This document shows, in pieces, positions 7,866-15,032 of a DNA stretch of 19,070 nucleotides. A model generated the notes under the pieces. It searched no databases. It was given only the letters and a program-made list of their open reading frames with translations, and had not been told where the DNA came from. The stretch comes from CAWKZT01 sp963854565 (GTDB lineage Bacteria; Actinomycetota; Acidimicrobiia; Acidimicrobiales; JAHEJN01), in assembly GCA_963854565.1 (NCBI GenBank), contig CAWKZT010000025.1, forward strand, positions 1 to 19,070. Direction: 5' to 3'. A program made the position numbers and the translations under genes. How positions within the stretch are numbered: the stretch's first letter is position 1; every line of letters starts with the position of its first letter.

Positions 7866-8231
7866 TTACAGCCATTTGAGCACTCCCTTGCGCCAGGCGT
7901 AAATCAACCCAAGCAGCAAGATGAAAATGAAAATAAACATTTCTATAAGGCCGAAATAGCCGTAGGCCTCGAGTCGAGTGGCCCACGGAAAGATAAACAC
8001 GGCCTCAACATCGAAGAGAACAAAGAGCAAAGCGAACACGTAGTAGCGGATGTTGGCTTGACCCCACCCCGCGCCGACAGGATCGACACCAGATTCGTAG
8101 GTGATGGATTTCTGTGCCTGTGGACGGTCGGCGCGCAAGGCTCGACTGAGACCCATAAACACGCCAACGAGCGCGGCCCCGACCAACCCGAAGATGCCGA
8201 GCGTTAGATAACTTCGTAGAAATTCGGACAC
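7866..8231 (-). CDS. nuoA: NADH-quinone oxidoreductase subunit A, second operon
   Basis: A 121-aa NuoA with three membrane helices, the normal size. It lies beside NuoH and NuoJ near the quinone entrance. Family marks: SITYESGVDPVGAGWGQANI (loop 1; Ser in place of the Cys found in many members, as also in E. coli) and FALLFVLFDVEAVFIFPWA with the conserved Asp74 and Glu76. The reading frame begins with GTG at 8231; no purine-rich ribosome-binding site precedes it (TTAGCCACC), but a -10-like hexamer lies 8 nt upstream, suggesting a leaderless message. It is the first gene of the second operon. Confidence 0.95.
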   Translation of the reverse strand: MSEFLRSYLTLGIFGLVGAALVGVFMGLSRALRADRPQAQKSITYESGVDPVGAGWGQANIRYYVFALLFVLFDVEAVFIFPWATRLEAYGYFGLIEMFIFIFILLLGLIYAWRKGVLKWL

Positions 8232-8239
8232 GGTGGCTA

Positions 8240-8269
8240 AGCCTACCGATTGATCGTGGCCGCGACCAA
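8240..8269 (-). promoter_or_regulatory. candidate promoter of the second nuo operon (leaderless nuoA)
   Basis: Read on the minus strand, TTGGTC (8269-8264) and TAGGCT (8245-8240) are separated by 18 nt and match a housekeeping -35/-10 pair moderately well. The -10 is followed by TAGCCACC and then the nuoA GTG, so transcription would start at or within about two nt of the start codon. The absence of a ribosome-binding site before nuoA fits leaderless translation, which is common in actinobacteria. Further upstream the 106-bp spacer holds A-rich tracts (GTAAAAAAC, ACAAAAC) at about 8286-8300. I see no terminator for the preceding gene in this spacer. Confidence 0.45.
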
Positions 8270-8337
8270 AGTACAGGCGGGTTTTGTGGGATGTTTTTTA
8301 CCGGTGTATCCGTACGGGCGATGACGAGGAGGAAAGG

Positions 8338-8898
8338 TCACTCGATGCCATAGGTGCTTTGAGTAAGACCGGTCGGGTACCCCTCGGTACGGACATGGCG
8401 GAGTTCGATCTCCAACGTAGTTTTACCAAACAGGGCAATCCCCTCGCCCAACACCACCGGCACGCGAGTGATCGTCAGGTCATCGACCAGCCCAGCCGCC
8501 AAAAACTGTTGAATAACGTTTGCTCCGTCCACGTAGATCCGTTGGTGTCCCTGGGCCCCAAGAGCCTCGGCGATCTCGACAGCAGACCCCGACATCGTGG
8601 TAACTGTGGCAGCAGCATCGGCGGGGATATCCACCGGCCGACTCGTGAGCACCACGACGGGCGTCGCACCGTAGGACCACGCACCAAAGCTGACGACCAT
8701 GTCGAAAGTGTTTCGGCCCATGACCAATACATCGATCGATGCCATGAAGTCGGCGTAGCCGTAGTCGCCGTCGTAGGTCTCGGATCCCGCAACCGGCTCG
8801 CCGTCAGCACCCGGCAACCAGTCGAGCGAACCATCTAGGCGCGCAATAAAACCATCAAGACTGGTCGCGATATAAACAGCAGCACGAGCAGAAGTCAC
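8338..8898 (-). CDS. RibD C-terminal / dihydrofolate-reductase-like family protein
   Basis: A 186-aa soluble protein of the RibD-C domain group (YyaP/YqjY-like), which shares the NADPH-binding fold of dihydrofolate reductase. Supporting segments: AVYIATSLDGFIARLDGSLD at the N-terminus, DVLVMGRNTFDMV around 56-68, RIYVDGANVIQQFLAAGLVD near 118-137, and TRVPVVLGEGIALFG after it. Members of this group are mostly uncharacterised reductases, so no substrate can be assigned. It is not canonical FolA or full-length RibD, since there is no deaminase domain. The start is GTG at 8898 with AGGG seven nt upstream. It has no known role in complex I, lies between the two nuo operons in the same direction, and is flanked by real intergenic spacers, unlike all its neighbours. 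Confidence 0.85.
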   Translation of the reverse strand: MTSARAAVYIATSLDGFIARLDGSLDWLPGADGEPVAGSETYDGDYGYADFMASIDVLVMGRNTFDMVVSFGAWSYGATPVVVLTSRPVDIPADAAATVTTMSGSAVEIAEALGAQGHQRIYVDGANVIQQFLAAGLVDDLTITRVPVVLGEGIALFGKTTLEIELRHVRTEGYPTGLTQSTYGIE

Positions 8899-8917
8899 GC
8901 CGACACCCTAGGTCAAA

Positions 8918-8989
8918 CACCGCAAGGAGCGAGTCGTCAGCACTCTGCTGGCGACGGGCGCCGCCATGCGTATCCACCGTAAGGAGCGA
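8918..8989 (-). repeat. pair of 15-bp imperfect direct repeats downstream of nuoN
   Basis: On the plus strand CACCGCAAGGAGCGA (8918-8932) and CACCGTAAGGAGCGA (8975-8989) differ at one base and are 57 bp apart. They lie in the 125-bp spacer between nuoN and the reductase gene and flank the larger hairpin. This could be a remnant of a dispersed intergenic repeat, a binding-site pair or chance; only two copies are visible in this window. Confidence 0.6.
8933..8955 (-). terminator. strong hairpin downstream of nuoN (possible terminator or mRNA 3' stabiliser)
   Basis: GTCGTCAGCA (8933-8942) pairs with TGCTGGCGAC (8946-8955) across a 3-nt loop. Ten positions pair, with one internal mismatch on the minus-strand RNA (C-A) that would be a G-U pair on the plus strand. 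It starts about 70 nt after the nuoN stop and is the strongest dyad I found in the spacer. There is no following U-run, so classic intrinsic termination is unlikely; a U-poor terminator, a 3'-end stabiliser or a repeat element is possible. Confidence 0.4.
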
Positions 8990-9004
8990 CAACGAAGGTG
9001 TCGC
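8986..9004 (-). terminator. small hairpin 20 nt after the nuoN stop
   Basis: GCGACA (8986-8991) and TGTCGC (8999-9004) form a perfect 6-bp stem with a 7-nt loop, immediately downstream of nuoN and overlapping the nuoN-proximal copy of the 15-bp repeat. No U-tract follows. Together with the neighbouring larger hairpin it marks a plausible 3' boundary of the first nuo transcript. Confidence 0.3.
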
Positions 9005-9023
9005 GAGTAGGTGAAGGAAATCG

Positions 9024-10520
9024 TTACCCGCGCACAAGCGCAGGTAACGCTTCGTTGGCCCAGTCCACGATTGGTTCGGGCCATACGCCGAAACCGAGGG
9101 TGAACACCAGAGCGATTCCCAGCACAACCAAGGTGGTAAGCGGGACTTTGACCGGTTCGTGTTCGCCATCGGACATCCACATGGTCATGACAATGCGAAG
9201 GTAGAGGTAGGCCGCAATGGCCGCGGTGATCATGGCAATGACGGCAAGCGTCCACGAGTGTCCGTCGACCGCCGCGGAAATGGCTTGGAACTTAGCGAAG
9301 AATCCGGTGGTGAGCGGAACCCCAGCCTGAGCCAAAAGGAAAATAGTGAAGGTGAACGCCAGCCAAGGGCTAGCGGCACCGAGACCCTTGAAATCGTCAA
9401 CCGCTGTTGCCCCGTCGCCGCGTCCGCTAACCACCGAGATCACGCCGAAGGTACCAATAACCAAGACGCTGTAGGTGGCGAGGTAAAACAACACCGAAGC
9501 GGTGCCTTTGCCGCTAGCTGCTTGGACCCCAACCAGCATGAAACCGGCATGACTGATTGACGAGTAAGCCAACATGCGCTTCACGTCGGTCTGTACGACC
9601 GCCATTACTGCGCCCAAGATCAGCGTGGCGATAGCCAGCGCATAGATAATCGGTTGCCAGTCGTCGGCGTAAGCACCAAAAGTCGTAACGAAGATTCGCA
9701 GTAGGGCGGCGAAGCCGGCCGCTTTGACACCAGAGGCCATAAAAGCAACAACCGGTGTAGGCGCTCCTTCGTAGACATCAGGAGTCCAACTGTGAAATGG
9801 AACGGCCGAAACTTTAAAAGCCAACCCAACAAGCAACAGCGCGAAGCCAGCGAGGAGCAAACCGTCTTCGATGAGCACGTTGGTAGCCAGGTACGTCTTA
9901 ATGTCGACCAGGTTGGTGCTACCGGTGGCTCCGTAGGTAAGTGCGATGCCATAAAGGAAGAAGGCTGACGAAAAGGCGCCGAGTACGAAGTACTTCATGC
10001 CTGCTTCTTGGGACTGCACCCGACGAGAGTGGAAAGCAGCCAAAATGTACATCGCTATCGAGAGAATCTCGAGCCCGATGAACAACACCATCAGGTCGTT
10101 GGCGGTGGCCATGGTCACGCCACCGGCCGCGGATAACAAAATCAGGACCGGATATTCGGCGCCCAGAAGATCCTCGCGTTTGAGATAGGCAATAGCCAAC
10201 AAACAACTGAGCGCGGCAGAAGCGGCGATAACAATGGTTAGGAAGACGGAGAAGCCGTCAATTCCGACCGCTCCGGCTACCGCACCAAAAGGTCCGCGTT
10301 CGGCATCGGTTACCCGATTCCACAATGGAACTGCGCTGATTGCTGACCCGGTGGCCACGGCAATAGCTACCGCTGACGGGATCCAGTCCGGGAGGTGGCG
10401 GCCAACAAGGGACCACACCATAAGTAACAGCAGGGCTCCGACGCCCAAGATCAGGTGAGGTAATACTGCCGACCAGGCGATGTCGGGAGTTTCGATCTGC
10501 GCAAGCACTAGTGACATCAT
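9024..10520 (-). CDS. nuoN: NADH-quinone oxidoreductase subunit N, first operon
   Basis: A 498-aa NuoN, the antiporter-like subunit nearest the Q module, with about 14 membrane helices. Recognised by MVLFIGLEILSIAMYILAAF (helix-5 Glu), the Lys motif FKVSAVPFHSWTPDVYEGAP, then TPVVAFMASGVKAAGFAALL, QTDVKRMLAYSSISHAGFM and LLAQAGVPLTTGFFAKF. The gene starts with ATG ATG; the first overlaps the nuoM stop as ATGA, with GAGGGAGAG upstream. It is the last gene of this operon: nuoN is the usual terminal gene, and its stop is followed by a 125-bp spacer with hairpins. No second nuoN is in the window; one would be expected beyond position 1. Confidence 0.97.
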   Translation of the reverse strand: MMSLVLAQIETPDIAWSAVLPHLILGVGALLLLMVWSLVGRHLPDWIPSAVAIAVATGSAISAVPLWNRVTDAERGPFGAVAGAVGIDGFSVFLTIVIAASAALSCLLAIAYLKREDLLGAEYPVLILLSAAGGVTMATANDLMVLFIGLEILSIAMYILAAFHSRRVQSQEAGMKYFVLGAFSSAFFLYGIALTYGATGSTNLVDIKTYLATNVLIEDGLLLAGFALLLVGLAFKVSAVPFHSWTPDVYEGAPTPVVAFMASGVKAAGFAALLRIFVTTFGAYADDWQPIIYALAIATLILGAVMAVVQTDVKRMLAYSSISHAGFMLVGVQAASGKGTASVLFYLATYSVLVIGTFGVISVVSGRGDGATAVDDFKGLGAASPWLAFTFTIFLLAQAGVPLTTGFFAKFQAISAAVDGHSWTLAVIAMITAAIAAYLYLRIVMTMWMSDGEHEPVKVPLTTLVVLGIALVFTLGFGVWPEPIVDWANEALPALVRG

Positions 10521-12133
10521 TCGTGCTTCTCTCCCTCAGCGCCAGGTTCGGAGGACTCAACTTCGAGGTCCCCGAATCCATTACCGGCACCCTGCTTGGC
10601 AACCGGTTCGGTAAAGCCTTCAACGTTTGTTTCTATATGGGCAACAAGTCTCTCGACAGCAGGCTCCATACGTTCAATGACGGGCTTGGGATAGATACCC
10701 ATAAAGAAGATGGCCACGATAAAAGGAATCATGATGAATCCTTCGGACCATTTGAGATCTTCCATTTCGGCATTCTCGCCCTCGGCGGGACCGTGGAAGA
10801 CCCGTTGATAAGCCCACAACAGATAGAGCGCAGCAAGGATGACGCCACTGGTAGCAACAACGGCCCACCAGCGATGCGCAGTGAACGTACCGAGCAATAT
10901 CAAGAACTCACCCACGAAACCGTTGAGTCCAGGCAGACCGATCGACGACAACATCACCAAGGTGAACACGGCTGCCATGATGGGCGCTGACTTTTGCAGG
11001 CCGCCAAGTTCGGCGATCTGACGGGTGTGACGGCGTTCGTAGATCCAGCCGACCAACAAGAACAATGCGCCCGTGGAAATACCGTGGTTGACCATCTGCA
11101 AGATGCCGCCTTCGATGCCCTGGACATTAAGGGCGAAGGTACCGATGATGATGAAACCGAGGTGGGCGACCGATGAATAGGCCACTAAACGTTTCAGGTC
11201 TTTTTGCATCGTGGCGACAACGGCGCCATAGATGATGCCGATCACCCCGAGGGTGATCATGACAGGAGCGAACCACACCGATGCCTCGGGGAAAAGGTAC
11301 AGACCAAAGCGGATAAAGCCGTAGGTGCCGAGCTTGAGCATGACACCGGCCAAGATGACCGAGCCCGCGGTGGGCGCTTCGGTATGGGCATCAGGCAACC
11401 ATGTATGCAGCGGGAACATGGGAACCTTGACGGCAAAGGCCAATGCAAAGGTTAAGAAAATAAACCGAGCCGCATTGGTTCCGAGGGCTTGAGTTTCGGC
11501 AATGGTAACCAAGTTGAAAGTGAGGTCGCCGCCCGTTTCGCTGGCATGCAACGAGACCAGGCTGACGATGCCCACCAACATGAGGGCCGAGCCGAACATC
11601 GTGTACAAGAAGAATTTTGTGGCCGCATACTCGCGGTTGGCGTGGCCCCATTTACCAATGAGGAAGTACATCGGGACCAGAACGATCTCGAAGAATACGA
11701 AGAACATGAACAGGTCGAGGGCAACGAAGACCCCCAAGCAGCCGGCTTCGAGGACAAGCAACCAGGCGTAGTACGCCTTGTGGTCGTGACCGGGGTCGAC
11801 CGCCACAATGGCGAGGGGGAAGAGCAGACCAGACAGCACCACAAGGAATAGCGATATGCCATCGATGCCGGCCAGCCAGGAGATCCCGAGGGAGTCGATC
11901 CAGCTTTGTTCGCTGACAAATTGGAAGCCCGCGTCGGCTTGATCGAACTCGAACAGCACCCACAAGGTGATGGCTCCAACCACGGTGGACACCACGAGAG
12001 CAAGGTTCTTGGCTTGCTCAAAGTGCCGTTTGGGCAACAGCGCAATAGCCACGGCACCGAGGAGAGGCAACAAAACAAGGGCAGGGGCGACCGGAAAGGT
12101 AACGGCGTCTGACGATGCAAGGATGAGCGACAT
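10517..12133 (-). CDS. nuoM: NADH-quinone oxidoreductase subunit M, first operon
   Basis: A 538-aa NuoM, the middle antiporter-like subunit. LFMFFVFFEIVLVPMYFLIG gives the channel Glu149, and FAVKVPMFPLHTWLPDAH gives Lys236, followed by TEAPTAGSVILAGVMLKLGT. QKDLKRLVAYSSVAHLGFI and LPGLNGFVGEFLIL are also typical. The last 60 residues or so form a polar tail rich in Glu and Gly beyond the final helix, longer than in many homologues. The ATG overlaps the nuoL stop by 1 nt (TAATG) and the stop overlaps nuoN. The copy at the left edge of the window is its divergent paralogue. Confidence 0.97.
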   Translation of the reverse strand: MSLILASSDAVTFPVAPALVLLPLLGAVAIALLPKRHFEQAKNLALVVSTVVGAITLWVLFEFDQADAGFQFVSEQSWIDSLGISWLAGIDGISLFLVVLSGLLFPLAIVAVDPGHDHKAYYAWLLVLEAGCLGVFVALDLFMFFVFFEIVLVPMYFLIGKWGHANREYAATKFFLYTMFGSALMLVGIVSLVSLHASETGGDLTFNLVTIAETQALGTNAARFIFLTFALAFAVKVPMFPLHTWLPDAHTEAPTAGSVILAGVMLKLGTYGFIRFGLYLFPEASVWFAPVMITLGVIGIIYGAVVATMQKDLKRLVAYSSVAHLGFIIIGTFALNVQGIEGGILQMVNHGISTGALFLLVGWIYERRHTRQIAELGGLQKSAPIMAAVFTLVMLSSIGLPGLNGFVGEFLILLGTFTAHRWWAVVATSGVILAALYLLWAYQRVFHGPAEGENAEMEDLKWSEGFIMIPFIVAIFFMGIYPKPVIERMEPAVERLVAHIETNVEGFTEPVAKQGAGNGFGDLEVESSEPGAEGEKHE

Positions 12134-14037
12134 TAGAAGGACGTCCTTGCGAGGAAGTAGACCACGAGGGCGACGGCGCCACCGGCAATACCGACCGCCG
12201 ACGAGCGAACATAACCGGTCTGTAATTTGGCGAGCAGTGTGCCGCTCTCCTTAACCACAGAACCGGCCCCATTGACCACCCCATCGATGATGGTCTCGTC
12301 GAACCGAGTGGTGGCATCGAATGCCTTACGCCCCGAGCCACCCATGAAATTAGACACTGCAGTGTCGTAGCCCCATCCGGCTTCCATGATCGGCTTTTCG
12401 ACCAGAGAAGCGGGGGCTTTGTGTTTAAGGTAAATCCAGGCTGCACCGGCTACGCCCGACAAGGCGCCGACGACGGCGATGATGGCCAGGCCCCATTTGG
12501 TGCCGGCGGCCACGTTGATGTGCTGCTCATTGCCGAACAGTGAAGGTTCGAGCCATATTTCGAGGCGCTTGAGGCTGTGCGTGAAGGGCAGGTTCATGGC
12601 CCCGCCAGCGGCGGCGAGTCCGGCCAGAACAACCAGAGGCAACAACATAGTCTTCGGTGATTCGTGGGGGTGTATTTCGTGCTCGGGTACTTCGCCATCG
12701 ATTTCGGCGTCCCATCGGGCTGGGCCAAAGAAGGTCATGAACACGAGGCGACTCATATAGAACGCAGTCATGACGGCCGCTACGAGAAGCAGAACCCAAG
12801 CAACCTTGTTCTCGTTATAGGCGCCAAGGAGGATCTCGTCTTTAGACCAGAAACCGGAGAACGGTGGAACACCTGCGATAGCCAACCAACCAATAATGAA
12901 GGTGAATGCGGTGACCGGCATAACTTTGTGCAGGGCCCCGTAGCGACGCATGTCTTGCTCGTCGTGCATGCCATGAATAACCGAGCCGGCTCCGAGGAAC
13001 AGCAGGGCTTTGAAGAAAGCATGGGTAATCATGTGGAAGATGGCGGCGACATAAACGCCGGAACCGACCGCTACGAACATAAAACCAAGTTGACTTACCG
13101 TCGAGAATGCCAGAACCTTCTTGATGTCTTTTTGCGCCACGGCGATAGATGCCGCAAAAAGGGCGGTAAACAGACCGACCCACATGATGATGTCGGGAGC
13201 CCAACCGTTGGCCTGGGCAATGATTGGATTGACTCGGGTCAGCAAGTAAATGCCGGAGGTAACCATGGTGGCGGCGTGGATGAGGGCCGACACAGGAGTG
13301 GGGCCAGCCATGGCGTCGGGCAACCAGAGGTACAGCGGGAACTGGGCCGACTTGCCCGCTGCGCCAAGGAACAGCAACAGCGTGATGGCCGTTGCGGTGC
13401 CAGCGGCCATTCCCGGTGCTCCGGAAAGCATCTCGCCGTAGTTGATTGAGCCGAAGGTGAAGAACGCCAGGAACATTGCAATCATGAAACCGAAGTCGCC
13501 AACACGGTTGGTAACAAAGGCTTTCTTGCCCGCAGAGGCATTCGCTTCATCGGTGAACCAGAAAGAAATCAACAAGTAAGAACACGTTCCTACGCCTTCC
13601 CAGCCAAGGAACGTGAGCAACAGGTTATTGCCCAACACCAACATGAGCATGGAGAAGGCAAACAGGTTGAGATACAAGAAGAACTTGGAGAAGTTGGCAT
13701 CGCCGTGCATGTAGCCAATTGAGTACAAGTGAATGAGTGTGGCGATACCGGTGATGAACAACGTCATCGTGATGGCCAACGGATCCGCTAAGAATCCAAC
13801 GTCGACCGAAAAGTCGCCCGACGGGATCCACTCAAACAGCGTGAGTTCGTAGAAGCGATCGCTTTCGTTGCGATCGACTAGTCCAGCGAAAACAGCAACA
13901 GCACTAAGGAATGAGCCACCCATCATGAGCGTGGCGAAGATGCCCGCACCCGGTTCGCCTAGCTTGCGGCCCGCGACAAGAAGCACCAAAAAGCCCAGCA
14001 ACGGAAAGGCGGGGATGAGCCAAACGAGTTCTACCAC
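12133..14037 (-). CDS. nuoL: NADH-quinone oxidoreductase subunit L, first operon
   Basis: A 634-aa NuoL of normal length. Channel residues Glu147 (LGWEGVGTCSYLLISFW) and Lys229 (GAAGKSAQFPLYLWLPDAM) are present, followed by AGPTPVSALIHAATMVTSGI and THAFFKALLFLGAGSVIHGM. The C-terminal part contains the region expected to form the long lateral helix and ends in a final membrane helix. Translation starts at GTG 14037, one nt after the nuoK stop; GAGG five nt upstream supports it. It lies between nuoK and nuoM in standard order. Unlike the NuoL of the second operon it lacks the hydrophilic N-terminal extension and the Ala/Glu loop. Confidence 0.97.
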   Translation of the reverse strand: MVELVWLIPAFPLLGFLVLLVAGRKLGEPGAGIFATLMMGGSFLSAVAVFAGLVDRNESDRFYELTLFEWIPSGDFSVDVGFLADPLAITMTLFITGIATLIHLYSIGYMHGDANFSKFFLYLNLFAFSMLMLVLGNNLLLTFLGWEGVGTCSYLLISFWFTDEANASAGKKAFVTNRVGDFGFMIAMFLAFFTFGSINYGEMLSGAPGMAAGTATAITLLLFLGAAGKSAQFPLYLWLPDAMAGPTPVSALIHAATMVTSGIYLLTRVNPIIAQANGWAPDIIMWVGLFTALFAASIAVAQKDIKKVLAFSTVSQLGFMFVAVGSGVYVAAIFHMITHAFFKALLFLGAGSVIHGMHDEQDMRRYGALHKVMPVTAFTFIIGWLAIAGVPPFSGFWSKDEILLGAYNENKVAWVLLLVAAVMTAFYMSRLVFMTFFGPARWDAEIDGEVPEHEIHPHESPKTMLLPLVVLAGLAAAGGAMNLPFTHSLKRLEIWLEPSLFGNEQHINVAAGTKWGLAIIAVVGALSGVAGAAWIYLKHKAPASLVEKPIMEAGWGYDTAVSNFMGGSGRKAFDATTRFDETIIDGVVNGAGSVVKESGTLLAKLQTGYVRSSAVGIAGGAVALVVYFLARTSF

Positions 14038-14038
14038 G

Positions 14039-14347
14039 TCAGCCTCGCAACACAGATAAGTCGTCGGCAGTAGCGCCGGGGCGGTGTCGCATGACCGCGA
14101 CGATGATGGCTAAACCAACCACTACCTCGGCGGCGGCTACGACAAGGACAAAGAACACGTTTACCTGACCACCAACATCGTTGAGATCGCGGCTAAAGGC
14201 CACAAACGTGAGGTTGACCGCGTTGAGCATGAGCTCGACACACATGAACATGACCAGCGGATTACGCCGGACCAGGAGTCCGAATGCTCCGATCGAGAAC
14301 AACATTGCGGCCAAGATCAGGTAGTACGCGGCGTCGACCTCAGGCAT
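14039..14347 (-). CDS. nuoK: NADH-quinone oxidoreductase subunit K, first operon
   Basis: A 102-aa NuoK with three membrane helices. Conserved glutamates are Glu38 (FMCVELMLNAVNLTFVAF) and Glu74 (VVAAAEVVVGLAI). The start is ATG at 14347, overlapping the end of nuoJ by 8 nt, with a near-ideal GAGGAGG six nt upstream. The longer frame starting at 14416 would prepend 23 basic residues read out of frame from nuoJ and is rejected. The C-terminus (RHRPGATADDLSVLRG) is short and polar. Confidence 0.96.
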   Translation of the reverse strand: MPEVDAAYYLILAAMLFSIGAFGLLVRRNPLVMFMCVELMLNAVNLTFVAFSRDLNDVGGQVNVFFVLVVAAAEVVVGLAIIVAVMRHRPGATADDLSVLRG

Positions 14348-15032
14348 CAGCGGCCTCCTCAGTCGCTTCGTCGGCTTGGCTAGCTGCCGCTTCCTTAGCC
14401 GCATCCTGGGCGGCAACCTTGGCGGCTACCTCATCCAATATGGCTTGCTCGGCTTCGGCTGTTTCGCGTTGTGTCTTAGCCAGAACCGATTCGGGGGCCG
14501 GCTCGAAGTCGCCGCCGGCGGAACGGGACAGCACAACGGCGCCTACCACCGCAATGGTGAGCAAGAGCGCGGTAAGTTCGAAAGCAAAGACGTAGTCGGT
14601 AAAGAGGACTTCGGCGATCTGGTTAATGTTGGGCTTGACCTGTTCGGGCAACAATTCGGCTGTGGCGGAACGGGCGCCCGTTGCCCCATCGGTGGTGACC
14701 GCAAAGACAACGATGGCCAACACGGCGGAAGCAGCGGCTAGACCGATGGCAATGGGCCGTTGGCCCGCAATAGGTTCGATGTCGAGCTCTTCGGCTTCAT
14801 CGACACCCAGCAACATGATGACAAACAAGAACAGCACCACAATGGCGCCGGTGTAAACAATGACCTGCACCGCGGCGAGTAAATGGGCCTCTTGCAAGAC
14901 GAACAATACGGCTACCGAGAACAGTGTGCCTACGAGGCTAAGGGCCGAGTGCACGGGGTGACGAGAGGCAACAACACCAACAGCGCCGGCCAGCACCATG
15001 ATGGCGGCCACAACAAAGACAACAAATTCCAT
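14340..15032 (-). CDS. nuoJ: NADH-quinone oxidoreductase subunit J with Ala/Glu-rich C-terminal tail, first operon
   Basis: A 230-aa NuoJ. Residues 1-170 are the usual five-helix protein (HLLAAVQVIVYTGAIVVLFL is the conserved third helix). Residues 171-230 form a cytoplasmic tail of Ala, Glu, Gln and Lys (for example ILDEVAAKVAAQDAAKEAAA) that looks like a long helix or coiled coil. The second-operon NuoJ ends without it. The ATG overlaps the nuoI stop by 1 nt (TAATG), with GGGAGG nine nt upstream. The end of the tail overlaps the nuoK start. Tail function is unknown; it could contact the NuoI tail or an accessory protein. Confidence 0.95.
   Translation of the reverse strand: MEFVVFVVAAIMVLAGAVGVVASRHPVHSALSLVGTLFSVAVLFVLQEAHLLAAVQVIVYTGAIVVLFLFVIMLLGVDEAEELDIEPIAGQRPIAIGLAAASAVLAIVVFAVTTDGATGARSATAELLPEQVKPNINQIAEVLFTDYVFAFELTALLLTIAVVGAVVLSRSAGGDFEPAPESVLAKTQRETAEAEQAILDEVAAKVAAQDAAKEAAASQADEATEEAADA

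Noticed and set aside
8270..8337. Intrinsic terminator after the reductase gene
   Set aside because: There are short palindromes (CCGTACGG, ACCGGT) and an A-run on the minus strand, but no stem followed by a U-tract in the right direction.
8338..8898. Canonical dihydrofolate reductase (folA) or riboflavin enzyme RibD
   Set aside because: The sequence matches the broader RibD-C/YyaP-like group; there is no deaminase domain and there are no folate or riboflavin genes nearby, so a specific enzyme name is not supported.
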